Of a DNA stretch of 16,636 nucleotides, positions 7,096 through 15,288 are shown one piece after another (position 1 is the first letter of the stretch; the number at the start of each line of letters is the position of its first letter). The DNA is from an uncultured Clostridia bacterium. Lineage in GTDB: Bacteria > Bacillota > Clostridia > Oscillospirales > Acutalibacteraceae. The translations under genes and the position numbers were made by a program. Location: assembly GCA_946006915.1 (NCBI GenBank), contig CAMFZK010000007.1, positions 1 to 16,636 on the forward strand, in the 5' to 3' direction. The notes beneath the pieces are model-generated. The model saw only the letters and a program-made list of their open reading frames with translations, was not told where the DNA came from and searched no databases.

Positions 7096-8016
7096 ATGCC
7101 AATTAAAATTCCAAACGATTTACCCGCAGTAAAAACGCTTAATGACGAAAATATATTTGTTATGACCGAAACAAGAGCCATAACACAGGATATCCGTCCT
7201 TTAAAAATACTGCTTTTAAATTTAATGCCTAAAAAAATCGAAACCGAAACACAGTTGTCACGTCTTTTAGGTAACTCGCCTTTGCAGGTGGATTTGGAAC
7301 TAATCCATACCAAAAGCCATAAATCCAAAAACACCTCTGCCGAACATTTGCTCGCCTTTTACAAAACCTTTGACGATGTTAAAGACCAAACATTTGACGG
7401 TATGATAATAACCGGCGCACCGGTTGAACTTATGGATTTTGAGGAAGTTTCCTATTGGGAAGAACTTTGCACCGTTATGGAATGGTCAAAGACCCACGTT
7501 CACAGCACACTTCACATTTGTTGGGGCGCACAGGCAGGGCTTTACTACCATTTCGGCATAAACAAAAAAACGTTGGACAAAAAAATGTTCGGTATATTCC
7601 CGCATAAGGTGAATTATAAAAATTCTATCCTTTTCCGTGGGTTTGACGATGTTTTTATGGCACCCCATTCAAGACACACTACGGTTGACATAGAAGATGT
7701 AAAAAGTTGCGACGGTTTAAAAATTTTGGCTTCGTCTGACGAGGCAGGGGTTTACGCAATGTCCACTGCCGAGGGTAAGCAGATTTTTATTACAGGCCAT
7801 TCGGAATATGACGCTAATACTTTAGCCAACGAGTATTTCAGGGACTTAAACGAGGGTAAACCCATTGAAATTCCTAAAAACTATTTCCCCGAAGATAATC
7901 CCGAAAACGAGCCGATTGTAACCTGGCGTTCACACGCAAATTTGCTTTTTTCAAACTGGCTTAACTATTTTGTTTATCAAACCACACCTTATGATATTAA
8001 GGAAATAAATAAATAG
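7096..8016 (+). CDS. metA: Homoserine O-acetyltransferase (MetA family)
   Basis: A 306-residue MetA/HTS-family enzyme, full length, that activates homoserine for methionine synthesis. The nucleophile Cys142 lies in HICWGAQAG, and the His/Glu pair is H235/E237 in FITGHSEYD; both match E. coli and Bacillus numbering exactly. Residue 111, in ITGAPVELMDFEEV, is Glu. In this family Glu111 marks acetyl-CoA use (B. cereus MetA) whereas Gly111 marks succinyl-CoA use (E. coli). The product should therefore be O-acetylhomoserine, the substrate of the adjacent MetY. AAAAGG (7081-7086) precedes the ATG by 9 bases. It is the last gene of the T-box operon, closed by the hairpin at 8020. Confidence 0.95.
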   Translation: MPIKIPNDLPAVKTLNDENIFVMTETRAITQDIRPLKILLLNLMPKKIETETQLSRLLGNSPLQVDLELIHTKSHKSKNTSAEHLLAFYKTFDDVKDQTFDGMIITGAPVELMDFEEVSYWEELCTVMEWSKTHVHSTLHICWGAQAGLYYHFGINKKTLDKKMFGIFPHKVNYKNSILFRGFDDVFMAPHSRHTTVDIEDVKSCDGLKILASSDEAGVYAMSTAEGKQIFITGHSEYDANTLANEYFRDLNEGKPIEIPKNYFPEDNPENEPIVTWRSHANLLFSNWLNYFVYQTTPYDIKEINK

Positions 8017-8019
8017 TAG

Positions 8020-8051
8020 AATTCCCAAAAGTTTGACTTTTGGGAATTTTT
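8020..8051 (+). terminator. Intrinsic terminator of the T-box operon
   Basis: A 12-bp perfect stem, 8020-8031 with 8037-8048, loop TTTGA, continuing into T at 8047-8051. It begins 4 bases after the metA stop. Confidence 0.92.
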
Positions 8052-8052
8052 A

Positions 8053-8081
8053 TTGACATTTATTCCTATAAAGGTTAATAT
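8053..8081 (+). promoter_or_regulatory. Sigma-A type promoter for the GH3 gene
   Basis: TTGACA at 8053-8058, 17-base spacer, TAATAT at 8076-8081 (4 of 6 to consensus). It starts right after the preceding terminator and leaves a leader of about 30 bases. No obvious operator repeat was seen. Confidence 0.7.
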
Positions 8082-8118
8082 TTAAGTGTATTAATAAATT
8101 TTTCAGTGAGGTTATAAA

Positions 8119-10842
8119 ATGAGTAAAAAAGTTTTTGGATATGAACTTAAAGCACTTCCGGAAAAACCGATAGGAGAGCCCTTTAACGCTTGTTGCCGTA
8201 AATCTGCGGGTGAGGGCGTTGTTTTACTTAAAAACAGTAACAATGTATTACCGCTTGCAAAGGGCAGTAATGTTTCGGTTTTCGGAAGAATACAAATTAA
8301 CTACTTAAAGTCAGGAACAGGTTCGGGCGGCGGTGTAAATGCCCCTTATGTAGCAGATGTTATAAACGGACTTGAAAATTCGGGAATTAACATTAACCGA
8401 AAGCTTTTAAACATTTATAAAAAATGGGTAGAAGAAAACCCGTTTGATAACGGTAACGGTTGGGCAACCGAACCGCCTTGTCAGGTTGAAATGAAACTTG
8501 ACGATAAAACGGTAAACGATGCTGCGGACGAATCCGATGCCGCTATTGTGATAATAGGAAGACTTTCAGGCGAGGACAAAGATAACAACGATGACGAGGG
8601 TTGCTATTTGTTAACAGAAACCGAAAGAGATATGCTTTTAAAGGTTAGAAACTCTTTTAGCAAGGTCATTGTACTTCTTAATGTCAGCAATATTATTGAT
8701 ATGAAGTGGGTGGAGGAATACAATCCCGATGCGGTGCTTTACATTTGGCACGGCGGTCAAGAGGGCGGAAATGCCGTCGGCGATTTACTTTCGGGTGATG
8801 TTACACCTTCGGGTAAATTAACCGATACAATAGCATATAATCTTAAAGATTACTCTTCTTCGGAAAATTTCGGAGGTGACCAAGATAATATTTACAGTGA
8901 GGATATTTATGTAGGATACAGATATTTTAATACCTTTGCGAAACAAAAAGTTATGTATCCTTTCGGTTTTGGTTTGTCATATACCACCTTTAGTTATTCC
9001 GATTTTGATTTTAAAGTTGATAATCTAAATGCAACAATTTCTTTAAAGGTTAAAAATACCGGTAATTACAGCGGCAAAGAGGTTGTACAAATTTATTGCA
9101 GCGCACCGCAGGGCAAACTCGGCAAACCCGAACGTGTTTTGGTAGGGTATAAAAAGACGGATACGTTACTTAAAGGCGAAGAAGAAACGGTTAAAATTGA
9201 TTTTCCGTTTAAGAATGCTTCATCGTTTGACGATACAGGTGTAACCGGTTTTGAATCCTCTTTTGTACTGGAAAAGGGAACTTATAAATTCTTTGTAAGT
9301 TCAAATGCAGTTACCGATTATAAATGTTTTGAATACGTAATAGAACAAGACACCGTTATAGAAAAGTGCAGTAAAGCAATGGCACCGCAGAAAACTTTTG
9401 AAAGAATTAAACCTATTTTAAACGGGGAAAGTTTTGAACTTTCAAAAGAAAAGGTTACCGGAACTATTGAAAAAACCGAAAGAAGAGCAAATATAAACGA
9501 AATTCCGTTTACGGGTGATAGAGGCATTAAATTGTGTGACGTTAAAAACGGTAAAAACTCTATGGAAGAGTTTATTGCCCAACTTACCGATTATGATTTG
9601 GCTTGTATTTCTATGGGTGAGGGTATGAACAGTCCAAAGGTTACTGCCGGAACAGGTTGTGCCTTTGGCGGACTTACTGAAAGTTTGAAAAATTTAGGAA
9701 TACCTATTGCCTGCGGAAGTGACGGACCTTCCGGAATACACGTGGCTTCGTGTTGGCAGGCAACATCAATTCCAAGCGGAACAATGCTTGCCTGTACTTG
9801 GAATGATGAATTGGTTGAAGAATTGCATACATATATGGGTATGGAACTTTATGCTTATAAAATAGATACATTATTAGGTCCCGGTATGAACATCCATCGC
9901 CATCCTTTAAACGGCAGAAACTTTGAATATTTTGCGGAAGATCCGTTAATTTCCGGTAATATTGCTTTGGCAATCTGCAAAGGAATAGCAAAATCCGGCA
10001 ATACGTGCGTAATAAAGCATTTTTGTTGTAACAATCAGGAAAAGAACAGACATAATGTTAATAGCGTGGTTTCCGAAAGAGCGTTAAGGGAAATTTATTT
10101 AAAACCCTTTGAAATTGTGGTCAAACAAAATGTTTGCAAAGCAATTATGACTTCATATAATCCTGTAAACGGATATTGGGGTTCCGGAAACTATGATCTA
10201 ACCACAACTGTTTTACGTGAAGACTGGGGTTATGACGGATTTGTAATGTCTGACTGGTGGGCAAAAACCGAAAAAGAGTTTAGTGTTTGGGGAAGAACAT
10301 CGGAATCTACCGCACTTAATTTTGAACCGATGGTAACCGCACAAAACGATATTTATATGGTGCATCCCGAAACAGACGATTTCTCATTCAACAGCATTTT
10401 AGCCGACCTTAAATCGGGCAAAATAAAGCGTGCCGATGCCCAAAGAAATGCTATGAATATCTGTCGTTATTTAATGAATTCAAATGCTTTTGAAAGATTT
10501 TCGGATATTTCAGCCGATGATACTAAAACAAACATTTGCGATAAAGAAATAATCAGCACTACGGATTTTGACCTACATTCGGCTTTGGAGTTTGAAGTGG
10601 CTGAAAACGCAGATTATGATGTTGTGGTTGATATTGTATCAAATGCTTCGGAACTTTCACAAAACACTTTAACTCTTTACGCAAACGGAGAATTTTTAGT
10701 GTCCTTAACCGTAAACGGAACAAGCGGGGAAACAGTTTCCTTTAAAAGGCAGGTTAAAATAGGCAAGGGAAATGTTAAAATAACCGCAAGTTATCCCGAA
10801 GGAAAAATTGAAGTTAAATCACTTAAAGTCTTCGGTTGTTAA
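8119..10842 (+). CDS. Glycoside hydrolase family 3 enzyme, circularly permuted domain order (beta-glucosidase-like)
   Basis: A 907-residue hydrolase of beta-linked (probably gluco- or xylo-) oligosaccharides. The domains run in reverse of the usual GH3 order. First is the alpha/beta sandwich (about 25-265; GVVLLKN, GRLSGEDKD with candidate acid/base E152, and GKLTDTIAY). Then come the YPFGFGLSYTTF motif and an FnIII-like domain (about 280-405), and last the catalytic TIM barrel (about 480-800). The barrel shows GSDGPSGIH (D535), NFEYFAEDP, KHFCCNNQEKNRH (K633, H634) and the nucleophile Asp712 in FVMSDWW. A further beta-rich C-terminal segment (about 815-907) may bind carbohydrate. This order is known from rumen bacterial beta-glucosidases, e.g. 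of Ruminococcus and Butyrivibrio. There is no signal peptide or membrane segment, so it should act inside the cell on imported oligosaccharides. GTGAGGT (8106-8112) precedes the ATG. It is a single-gene unit between its own promoter and terminator. The exact substrate is unknown. Confidence 0.93.
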   Translation: MSKKVFGYELKALPEKPIGEPFNACCRKSAGEGVVLLKNSNNVLPLAKGSNVSVFGRIQINYLKSGTGSGGGVNAPYVADVINGLENSGININRKLLNIYKKWVEENPFDNGNGWATEPPCQVEMKLDDKTVNDAADESDAAIVIIGRLSGEDKDNNDDEGCYLLTETERDMLLKVRNSFSKVIVLLNVSNIIDMKWVEEYNPDAVLYIWHGGQEGGNAVGDLLSGDVTPSGKLTDTIAYNLKDYSSSENFGGDQDNIYSEDIYVGYRYFNTFAKQKVMYPFGFGLSYTTFSYSDFDFKVDNLNATISLKVKNTGNYSGKEVVQIYCSAPQGKLGKPERVLVGYKKTDTLLKGEEETVKIDFPFKNASSFDDTGVTGFESSFVLEKGTYKFFVSSNAVTDYKCFEYVIEQDTVIEKCSKAMAPQKTFERIKPILNGESFELSKEKVTGTIEKTERRANINEIPFTGDRGIKLCDVKNGKNSMEEFIAQLTDYDLACISMGEGMNSPKVTAGTGCAFGGLTESLKNLGIPIACGSDGPSGIHVASCWQATSIPSGTMLACTWNDELVEELHTYMGMELYAYKIDTLLGPGMNIHRHPLNGRNFEYFAEDPLISGNIALAICKGIAKSGNTCVIKHFCCNNQEKNRHNVNSVVSERALREIYLKPFEIVVKQNVCKAIMTSYNPVNGYWGSGNYDLTTTVLREDWGYDGFVMSDWWAKTEKEFSVWGRTSESTALNFEPMVTAQNDIYMVHPETDDFSFNSILADLKSGKIKRADAQRNAMNICRYLMNSNAFERFSDISADDTKTNICDKEIISTTDFDLHSALEFEVAENADYDVVVDIVSNASELSQNTLTLYANGEFLVSLTVNGTSGETVSFKRQVKIGKGNVKITASYPEGKIEVKSLKVFGC

Positions 10843-10863
10843 AAAGCAGTTTGACGGTATATT

Positions 10864-10901
10864 AAAAGAAGTTATAACCTTTCGGCTATAACTTCTTTTT
10901 T
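10864..10901. terminator. Bidirectional intrinsic terminator between converging genes
   Basis: A 13-bp stem, 10864-10876 with 10887-10899, with a further CC/GG pairing inside the loop (10878-10879 with 10884-10885). It is flanked by A on the left and T on the right, so it can end the GH3 transcript (plus) and the transcript of the small gene and glgB (minus). Confidence 0.88.
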
Positions 10902-10908
10902 AGCGTTT

Positions 10909-11271
10909 TTAATAATAATTAACCTTTTTAAAATCATTATCGTGGATAACGGTAATAAATTTAATTCCCTTGCCTTCTATTATCAAAGTTTGGCAACTGC
11001 CGTTTAGTTTAATAACCGCAAAATCTGCACCCACTTCCAAAAGAGTACCTATTCTTGCCTGTAAACAGTCCCCCACAAGGGACTCAATTTTCACAAGTTT
11101 GCCTATGTGGTTTTTAAGGTAAGCGGGTAAAAATATCGGGTTAGTGAGTGTTTCGGGTACAAAGGTGCGGTTAAGGGGTTTAACAGCGGGTTTAGAGTCT
11201 TTGTTTAAATAATTTTCATACACCGTTAAATCCTTTTCGGAAACTATCGGCGAGGGGAAATTGTTTTGCAT
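10909..11271 (-). CDS. Small conserved-looking protein of unknown function (GerQ-like C-terminal beta module possible)
   Basis: A 120-residue protein I do not firmly recognise. Residues 1-50 are polar and probably flexible, ending in NPIFLPAYLK. Residues about 52-110 look like a small beta-barrel: HIGKLVKIESLVGD, then RIGTLLEVGADFAVIKL, then LIIEGKGIKFITVI. This strand order (membrane-free, G-K-V-x-V start, variable loop, DFAVI strand, final strand before acidic residues) resembles the core of the spore coat protein GerQ and small Sm-like barrels, but no catalytic or diagnostic residue confirms it. The ATG at 11271 is chosen because GGAG lies 8 bases upstream; a GTG three codons earlier would sit on top of that site. 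It lies 48 bases downstream of glgB on the same strand with its own promoter, and ends at the bidirectional hairpin. Confidence 0.7.
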   Translation of the reverse strand: MQNNFPSPIVSEKDLTVYENYLNKDSKPAVKPLNRTFVPETLTNPIFLPAYLKNHIGKLVKIESLVGDCLQARIGTLLEVGADFAVIKLNGSCQTLIIEGKGIKFITVIHDNDFKKVNYY

Positions 11272-11286
11272 AGTATACACTCCAAA

Positions 11287-11315
11287 ATATTATTTTACAG
11301 TATATACTATGGCAA
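11287..11315 (-). promoter_or_regulatory. Sigma-A type promoter for the small minus-strand gene
   Basis: On the minus strand, TTGCCA (11315-11310), 17-base spacer, TAATAT (11292-11287). The start point would be near 11280, about 9 bases before the ATG. It lies between the glgB stop and this gene, so the gene can be expressed separately from glgB. Confidence 0.65.
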
Positions 11316-11319
11316 GAAT

Positions 11320-13311
11320 TTATTTTTGACATTTTTTAAATACAACAGCAGTTCTAGACGGTAAATAGCACTTAAAGCCAACCCAACCGTGAGGTGTAGT
11401 TTCGGCTTTATAGGTAAATGTTTTGTCAATGCGGTCAAAACCGCCGAAAGCACCGTCATCACTTGAAAGAATTACCTCATAATCCCCGATTTGGTCTACG
11501 GGGATAAAGTAACCGTCAAAACTTTTCCCCGGGTTAAAGTTAAAGGCAAAACAAGTATCGCCTTTAGTGTAGATAATAATTTTATCGTCATTATGAAGCC
11601 ACTTATTTACGGTGGGTTTATTTAAAATATCCTCGGTTTTAAGTAAATCTATCATCGCTTTGTCAAAACGGTTAAGGTCGCAATAACGCAAATTTTCGTC
11701 ATCAACAAGGTTCCACTGTCTTCTGCAATAGTGATAACTCCAACCGTTGCCCTCACGCGGGAAGTCAATCCATTCGGGGTGTCCGAACTCGTTACCCATA
11801 AAGTTAAGGTAACCTTCACCCGCAACCGAGGAGGTTAAAAGCCGAATCATTTTATGAAGCGCAATACCTCTGTCCACCGTCATACTGCTACCGTATAATT
11901 TGCTCATACCTGTATACATTTCGGCGTCACACAAGCGGAACATAATCGTTTTATCACCCACAAGCGCTTGGTCGTGGGATTCGGCATAACCTATGTTCTT
12001 TTCTTTCGGTCTTCTGCCTATAAGTTCGTACCAAATTTTCGGTATATCCCAATCTTCGTCCTTGTACTCTTTAAGCAGTTTTATCCAAAGATCGGGCACA
12101 CCCATAGAAAGCCGAAAATCAAAACCAATTCCGCCGTCTTTAATCGGAATACACATACCGGGCATACCCGACATATCTTCGGCAACCGTAATGGCGTTTG
12201 GATTGATTTTGTGTATAAGTTCGTTTGCCAACTGCAAATAGGTTATTGCCTCAATATCGGTATTCATTGAAAAATACATACCGTAATTGCTAAAGGCACT
12301 TCCAAGTCCGTGGTCGTGGTAAAGCATAGAGGTAACACCGTCAAAACGGAAACCGTCAAACTTGAAAACTTCCATCCAATATTTGAGGTTGGACAAAAGG
12401 AAGTGTATAACTTCGTTTTTGCCGTAGTTAAAAAGTTTAGTACCCCAAGCCGAATGGTCGCCCTTTGCGCCCTTATGGAAAAATTGATATTCCGTACCGT
12501 CAAAGCAGTTAAGACCTTCGTTTGTGTTTTTAACTGCGTGGGAATGAACAACGTCCAAAAGTACCGCAATACCCATTTGGTGGGCGGTATCAATAAGTTT
12601 TTTAAGGTCTTGACTTTTGCCGTAGCGGGAAGAAGCGGCAAAAAAGTTGGATACTTGGTAACCGAATGAGCCGTAGTAGGGGTGTTCCATAATCGCCATA
12701 ATTTGAATGGTGTTATAACCCAAATTTTTAATTCTGGGTAAAATGTTTTCCCTAAATTCATCGTATGTGCCAATGTCATACTTATCCTGTGCCATACCGA
12801 TGTGACACTCGTAAATTAAAGGGGTTTTGGGCGGCACAAAGTCCTTAACCGTCCAGTCATAACGTTTAAGGGTTTCCTCAATTTCGGCACACCAAAGATG
12901 TGTTACCGGGTCTTGCACAACACGGGTTGCATAAAGCGGAATACGGCGCAGTGTTTCGCCGCCGTGTATTATAACCGCTTGAATTTTTTGCCCCTCTTTA
13001 AGTGCATTTCTTCCTTTAAGTTCAATTTCAAAAATGCCGTTTTCTAATTTCTTTAAAGGGTGGGAGGTTAAATTCCAATCGTTAAAGTCGCCGGTTAAGT
13101 ACATTTCTTCGGCTGCGGGTGCCCATTCACGGTAAACCCAACCGGTTTTCGTTCTGTGAAAACCGAAGTACTTATACCCGTTTGCAAAGGCGGAAATACC
13201 CGAACAGTCTTTTAACAATTCTTGTCTTTTGCGTTTGTAAGAGTCCATTCTTAAATTTATGTCTTTTTCATAATCTTTAAGATACGGGTCAATTTTCAAA
13301 AGTTTATACAT
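11320..13311 (-). CDS. glgB: 1,4-alpha-glucan branching enzyme, eukaryotic-like type
   Basis: A 663-residue glycogen branching enzyme that cuts alpha-1,4 chains and re-attaches them by alpha-1,6 links. An N-terminal CBM48-like domain (about 45-145, with VYREWAPAAEEMYLTGDFNDWN) precedes the GH13 barrel. The catalytic residues are visible: nucleophile Asp324 in DGFRFDGVTSMLYHDHG, acid/base Glu378 in VAEDMSGMPG, and transition-state Asp447 in ESHDQALVGDK. A beta-sandwich closes the protein (about 565-663). The motif DGFRFDGVTSMLYHDHG, together with LLDVVHSHAVKNT and GLNCFDGT, matches the eukaryotic/Bacteroidetes-type branching enzyme (GH13_8) rather than the usual bacterial GlgB (GH13_9). AAAGGAG lies 8 bases before the ATG. 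No other glycogen gene is in view. No terminator lies between its stop and the next minus-strand gene. Confidence 0.93.
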   Translation of the reverse strand: MYKLLKIDPYLKDYEKDINLRMDSYKRKRQELLKDCSGISAFANGYKYFGFHRTKTGWVYREWAPAAEEMYLTGDFNDWNLTSHPLKKLENGIFEIELKGRNALKEGQKIQAVIIHGGETLRRIPLYATRVVQDPVTHLWCAEIEETLKRYDWTVKDFVPPKTPLIYECHIGMAQDKYDIGTYDEFRENILPRIKNLGYNTIQIMAIMEHPYYGSFGYQVSNFFAASSRYGKSQDLKKLIDTAHQMGIAVLLDVVHSHAVKNTNEGLNCFDGTEYQFFHKGAKGDHSAWGTKLFNYGKNEVIHFLLSNLKYWMEVFKFDGFRFDGVTSMLYHDHGLGSAFSNYGMYFSMNTDIEAITYLQLANELIHKINPNAITVAEDMSGMPGMCIPIKDGGIGFDFRLSMGVPDLWIKLLKEYKDEDWDIPKIWYELIGRRPKEKNIGYAESHDQALVGDKTIMFRLCDAEMYTGMSKLYGSSMTVDRGIALHKMIRLLTSSVAGEGYLNFMGNEFGHPEWIDFPREGNGWSYHYCRRQWNLVDDENLRYCDLNRFDKAMIDLLKTEDILNKPTVNKWLHNDDKIIIYTKGDTCFAFNFNPGKSFDGYFIPVDQIGDYEVILSSDDGAFGGFDRIDKTFTYKAETTPHGWVGFKCYLPSRTAVVFKKCQK

Positions 13312-13348
13312 AAAACCGCTCCTTTAAAAGAAATTTATGTCCAACTTA

Positions 13349-13354
13349 ATTATA
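13349..13354 (-). promoter_or_regulatory. Possible -10 box for glgB
   Basis: TATAAT on the minus strand at 13354-13349, leaving a leader of about 30 bases. The -35 position at 17 bases (TGGTAT) is poor, so the promoter is weak, extended, activator-dependent, or not this one. Confidence 0.4.
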
Positions 13355-13400
13355 ACTCATTTCTGCCGAAAATACCATCTTTTTTTGTCGCTTATTTCGT

Positions 13401-13429
13401 TTGACAAAATCGGACAAATATATTATAAT
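13401..13429 (+). promoter_or_regulatory. Sigma-A type promoter for typA
   Basis: TTGACA at 13401-13406, 17-base spacer, TATAAT at 13424-13429: a perfect consensus. The expected start is about 13436, giving a leader of about 29 bases that includes AAAGGGA (13450-13456). It is divergent from glgB. Confidence 0.88.
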
Positions 13430-13464
13430 ATTAAGGTTAAAGATGTATAAAGGGAAGTATTGTT

Positions 13465-15288
13465 ATGGCAAAGATTGAAAATTTAAGAAATGTTGCAATA
13501 ATTGCTCACGTTGACCACGGTAAAACAACACTTGTTGACCAACTTTTAAAACAAAGCGGTACATTCCGTGCTAACGAAGCGGTAGACGAAAGGGTTATGG
13601 ACTCTAACGATTTGGAAAGAGAACGCGGAATTACCATTCTTTCAAAAAATACCAGCGTTTTTTACGGCGATGTTAAAATAAACATTGTAGATACTCCCGG
13701 TCACGCAGATTTTGGCGGTGAGGTTGAACGTATTTTGCAGATGGTTGACGGCGTGCTTTTGCTTGTTGACGCATTTGAGGGTTGTATGCCGCAAACACGG
13801 TTTGTGCTTAAAAAGGCATTGGCATTAGGCAAAAAAGCGGTGGTTGTTGTAAATAAAATCGACCGTCCTATGGCACGTCCTCACGAAGTGGTGGACGAAG
13901 TGCTTGATTTGTTTATTGAACTTGGTGCAGACGAAGACCAAATTGAATTTCCCGTTATTTTCGCTTCGGGAAGGGACGGTTACGCAAGTTATTCACCCGA
14001 TGTTAAGGGCGAAGATATGAAACCGTTGTTTGACGCTATTGTAAACGAAATTGACCCGCCCGAGGGGGATTTGGAAGCACCGCTTCAAATTTTGTTTACA
14101 AACATTGAATATGACGAATATTTAGGCAGAATAGGCGTCGGACGGGTTGTAAGGGGACAGGTGAAATCTGGACAAAGCGTTGCACTTTGCCATAAAGACG
14201 GCAGTTCCAACAACCTTAAAATCGCAAAACTGTTTATGTACAGGGGACTTAAAAGATACGAAGAAGAAACCGCAAAAGTGGGGGATATTATTCAGGTTGC
14301 GGGTCTGGCAAACCTTGAAATAGGTGAAACTGCCTGCGCTGTTGACTGTATTGAGCCGTTACCCTTTGTTAAGATAGACGAACCCACCCTTTCTATGAAC
14401 TTTATTGTAAACAACTCGCCATTTGCGGGGCAGGACGGTAAGTTTGTCACTTCACGCAATCTTCGTGACCGCCTTTTTAAAGAGGTTATGACCAATGTAA
14501 GTTTACGTGTTGAGGAAACCGACTCGGCAGATACTTTCAAGGTTTCGGGACGAGGAGAATTACATCTTTCCATACTGATTGAAACTATGAGAAGACAAGG
14601 ATACGAATTTCAGGTTTCACCGCCCGAAGTTATTTACAAAAGGGACGAAAACGGTAATTTGTTAGAGCCGATAGAACTTTTGATGATAGAAGTACCCGAA
14701 GAATACGTAGGCCCTGTTATGGAACGTCTCGGCACAAGAAAAGCCGAACTTCGCAATATGGGTACACGTGAGGGCGGCACCTGCCACCTTGAATTTTTAA
14801 TTCCCGCACGGGGACTTTTAGGTTACCGTTCACAGTTCTTGACCGATACTAACGGCAACGGAATTATGAACCACGTGTTTAACAGTTATGAGGAATACAA
14901 AGGCGATATTGAACAAAGATTAACCGGTTCTATTATTGCCCACGAAACAGGCGAATCCACCGGTTACGGACTTTTTAATACCCAAAGCCGAGGACGGTTG
15001 TTTATAGGACCCGGCACACCGGTTTACGAGGGTATGATTGTAGGTGAAAACCCGAAAAACGAAGATATTGTTTGTAACGTTTGCAAGAAAAAGCAAATGA
15101 CCAATACACGTGCTTCGGGTTCGGACGATGCTTTAAGACTTGTTCCTCATTCTAAATTAAGTTTGGAACAGTCTTTGGAATTTATTAAGAACGACGAACT
15201 TGTGGAAATTACACCGAACAATATCCGTCTTCGCAAGCGCATTTTAAATAAAGAAGAAAGAATGAAATACGAATCGAAGAGAAAATAA
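13465..15288 (+). CDS. typA: Translational GTPase TypA/BipA
   Basis: A 607-residue ribosome-associated GTPase of the EF-G-like translation factor group, at the usual length. It has the P-loop AHVDHGKT (14-21), switch region RERGITI (52-58), DTPGH (76-80) and NKID (130-133), followed by the beta-barrel domain II, EF-G III/V-like domains and the TypA-specific C-terminus with RLFIGPGTPVYEGMIVGE. In other bacteria it helps 50S assembly and growth in cold or stress. AAAGGGA at 13450-13456 precedes the ATG by 8 bases. The stop codon TAA shares its last A with the ATG of the exonuclease gene, so the two are co-translated. Identification is secure. Confidence 0.97.
   Translation: MAKIENLRNVAIIAHVDHGKTTLVDQLLKQSGTFRANEAVDERVMDSNDLERERGITILSKNTSVFYGDVKINIVDTPGHADFGGEVERILQMVDGVLLLVDAFEGCMPQTRFVLKKALALGKKAVVVVNKIDRPMARPHEVVDEVLDLFIELGADEDQIEFPVIFASGRDGYASYSPDVKGEDMKPLFDAIVNEIDPPEGDLEAPLQILFTNIEYDEYLGRIGVGRVVRGQVKSGQSVALCHKDGSSNNLKIAKLFMYRGLKRYEEETAKVGDIIQVAGLANLEIGETACAVDCIEPLPFVKIDEPTLSMNFIVNNSPFAGQDGKFVTSRNLRDRLFKEVMTNVSLRVEETDSADTFKVSGRGELHLSILIETMRRQGYEFQVSPPEVIYKRDENGNLLEPIELLMIEVPEEYVGPVMERLGTRKAELRNMGTREGGTCHLEFLIPARGLLGYRSQFLTDTNGNGIMNHVFNSYEEYKGDIEQRLTGSIIAHETGESTGYGLFNTQSRGRLFIGPGTPVYEGMIVGENPKNEDIVCNVCKKKQMTNTRASGSDDALRLVPHSKLSLEQSLEFIKNDELVEITPNNIRLRKRILNKEERMKYESKRK

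Noticed and set aside
11272..11280. GTG start three codons upstream for the small minus-strand gene
   Set aside because: It overlaps the GGAG ribosome site; the ATG at 11271 has correct spacing.
12264..12779. 171-codon minus-strand frame inside glgB
   Set aside because: It lies in a different frame of the same strand as the well-supported branching enzyme and has no domain or start signal.
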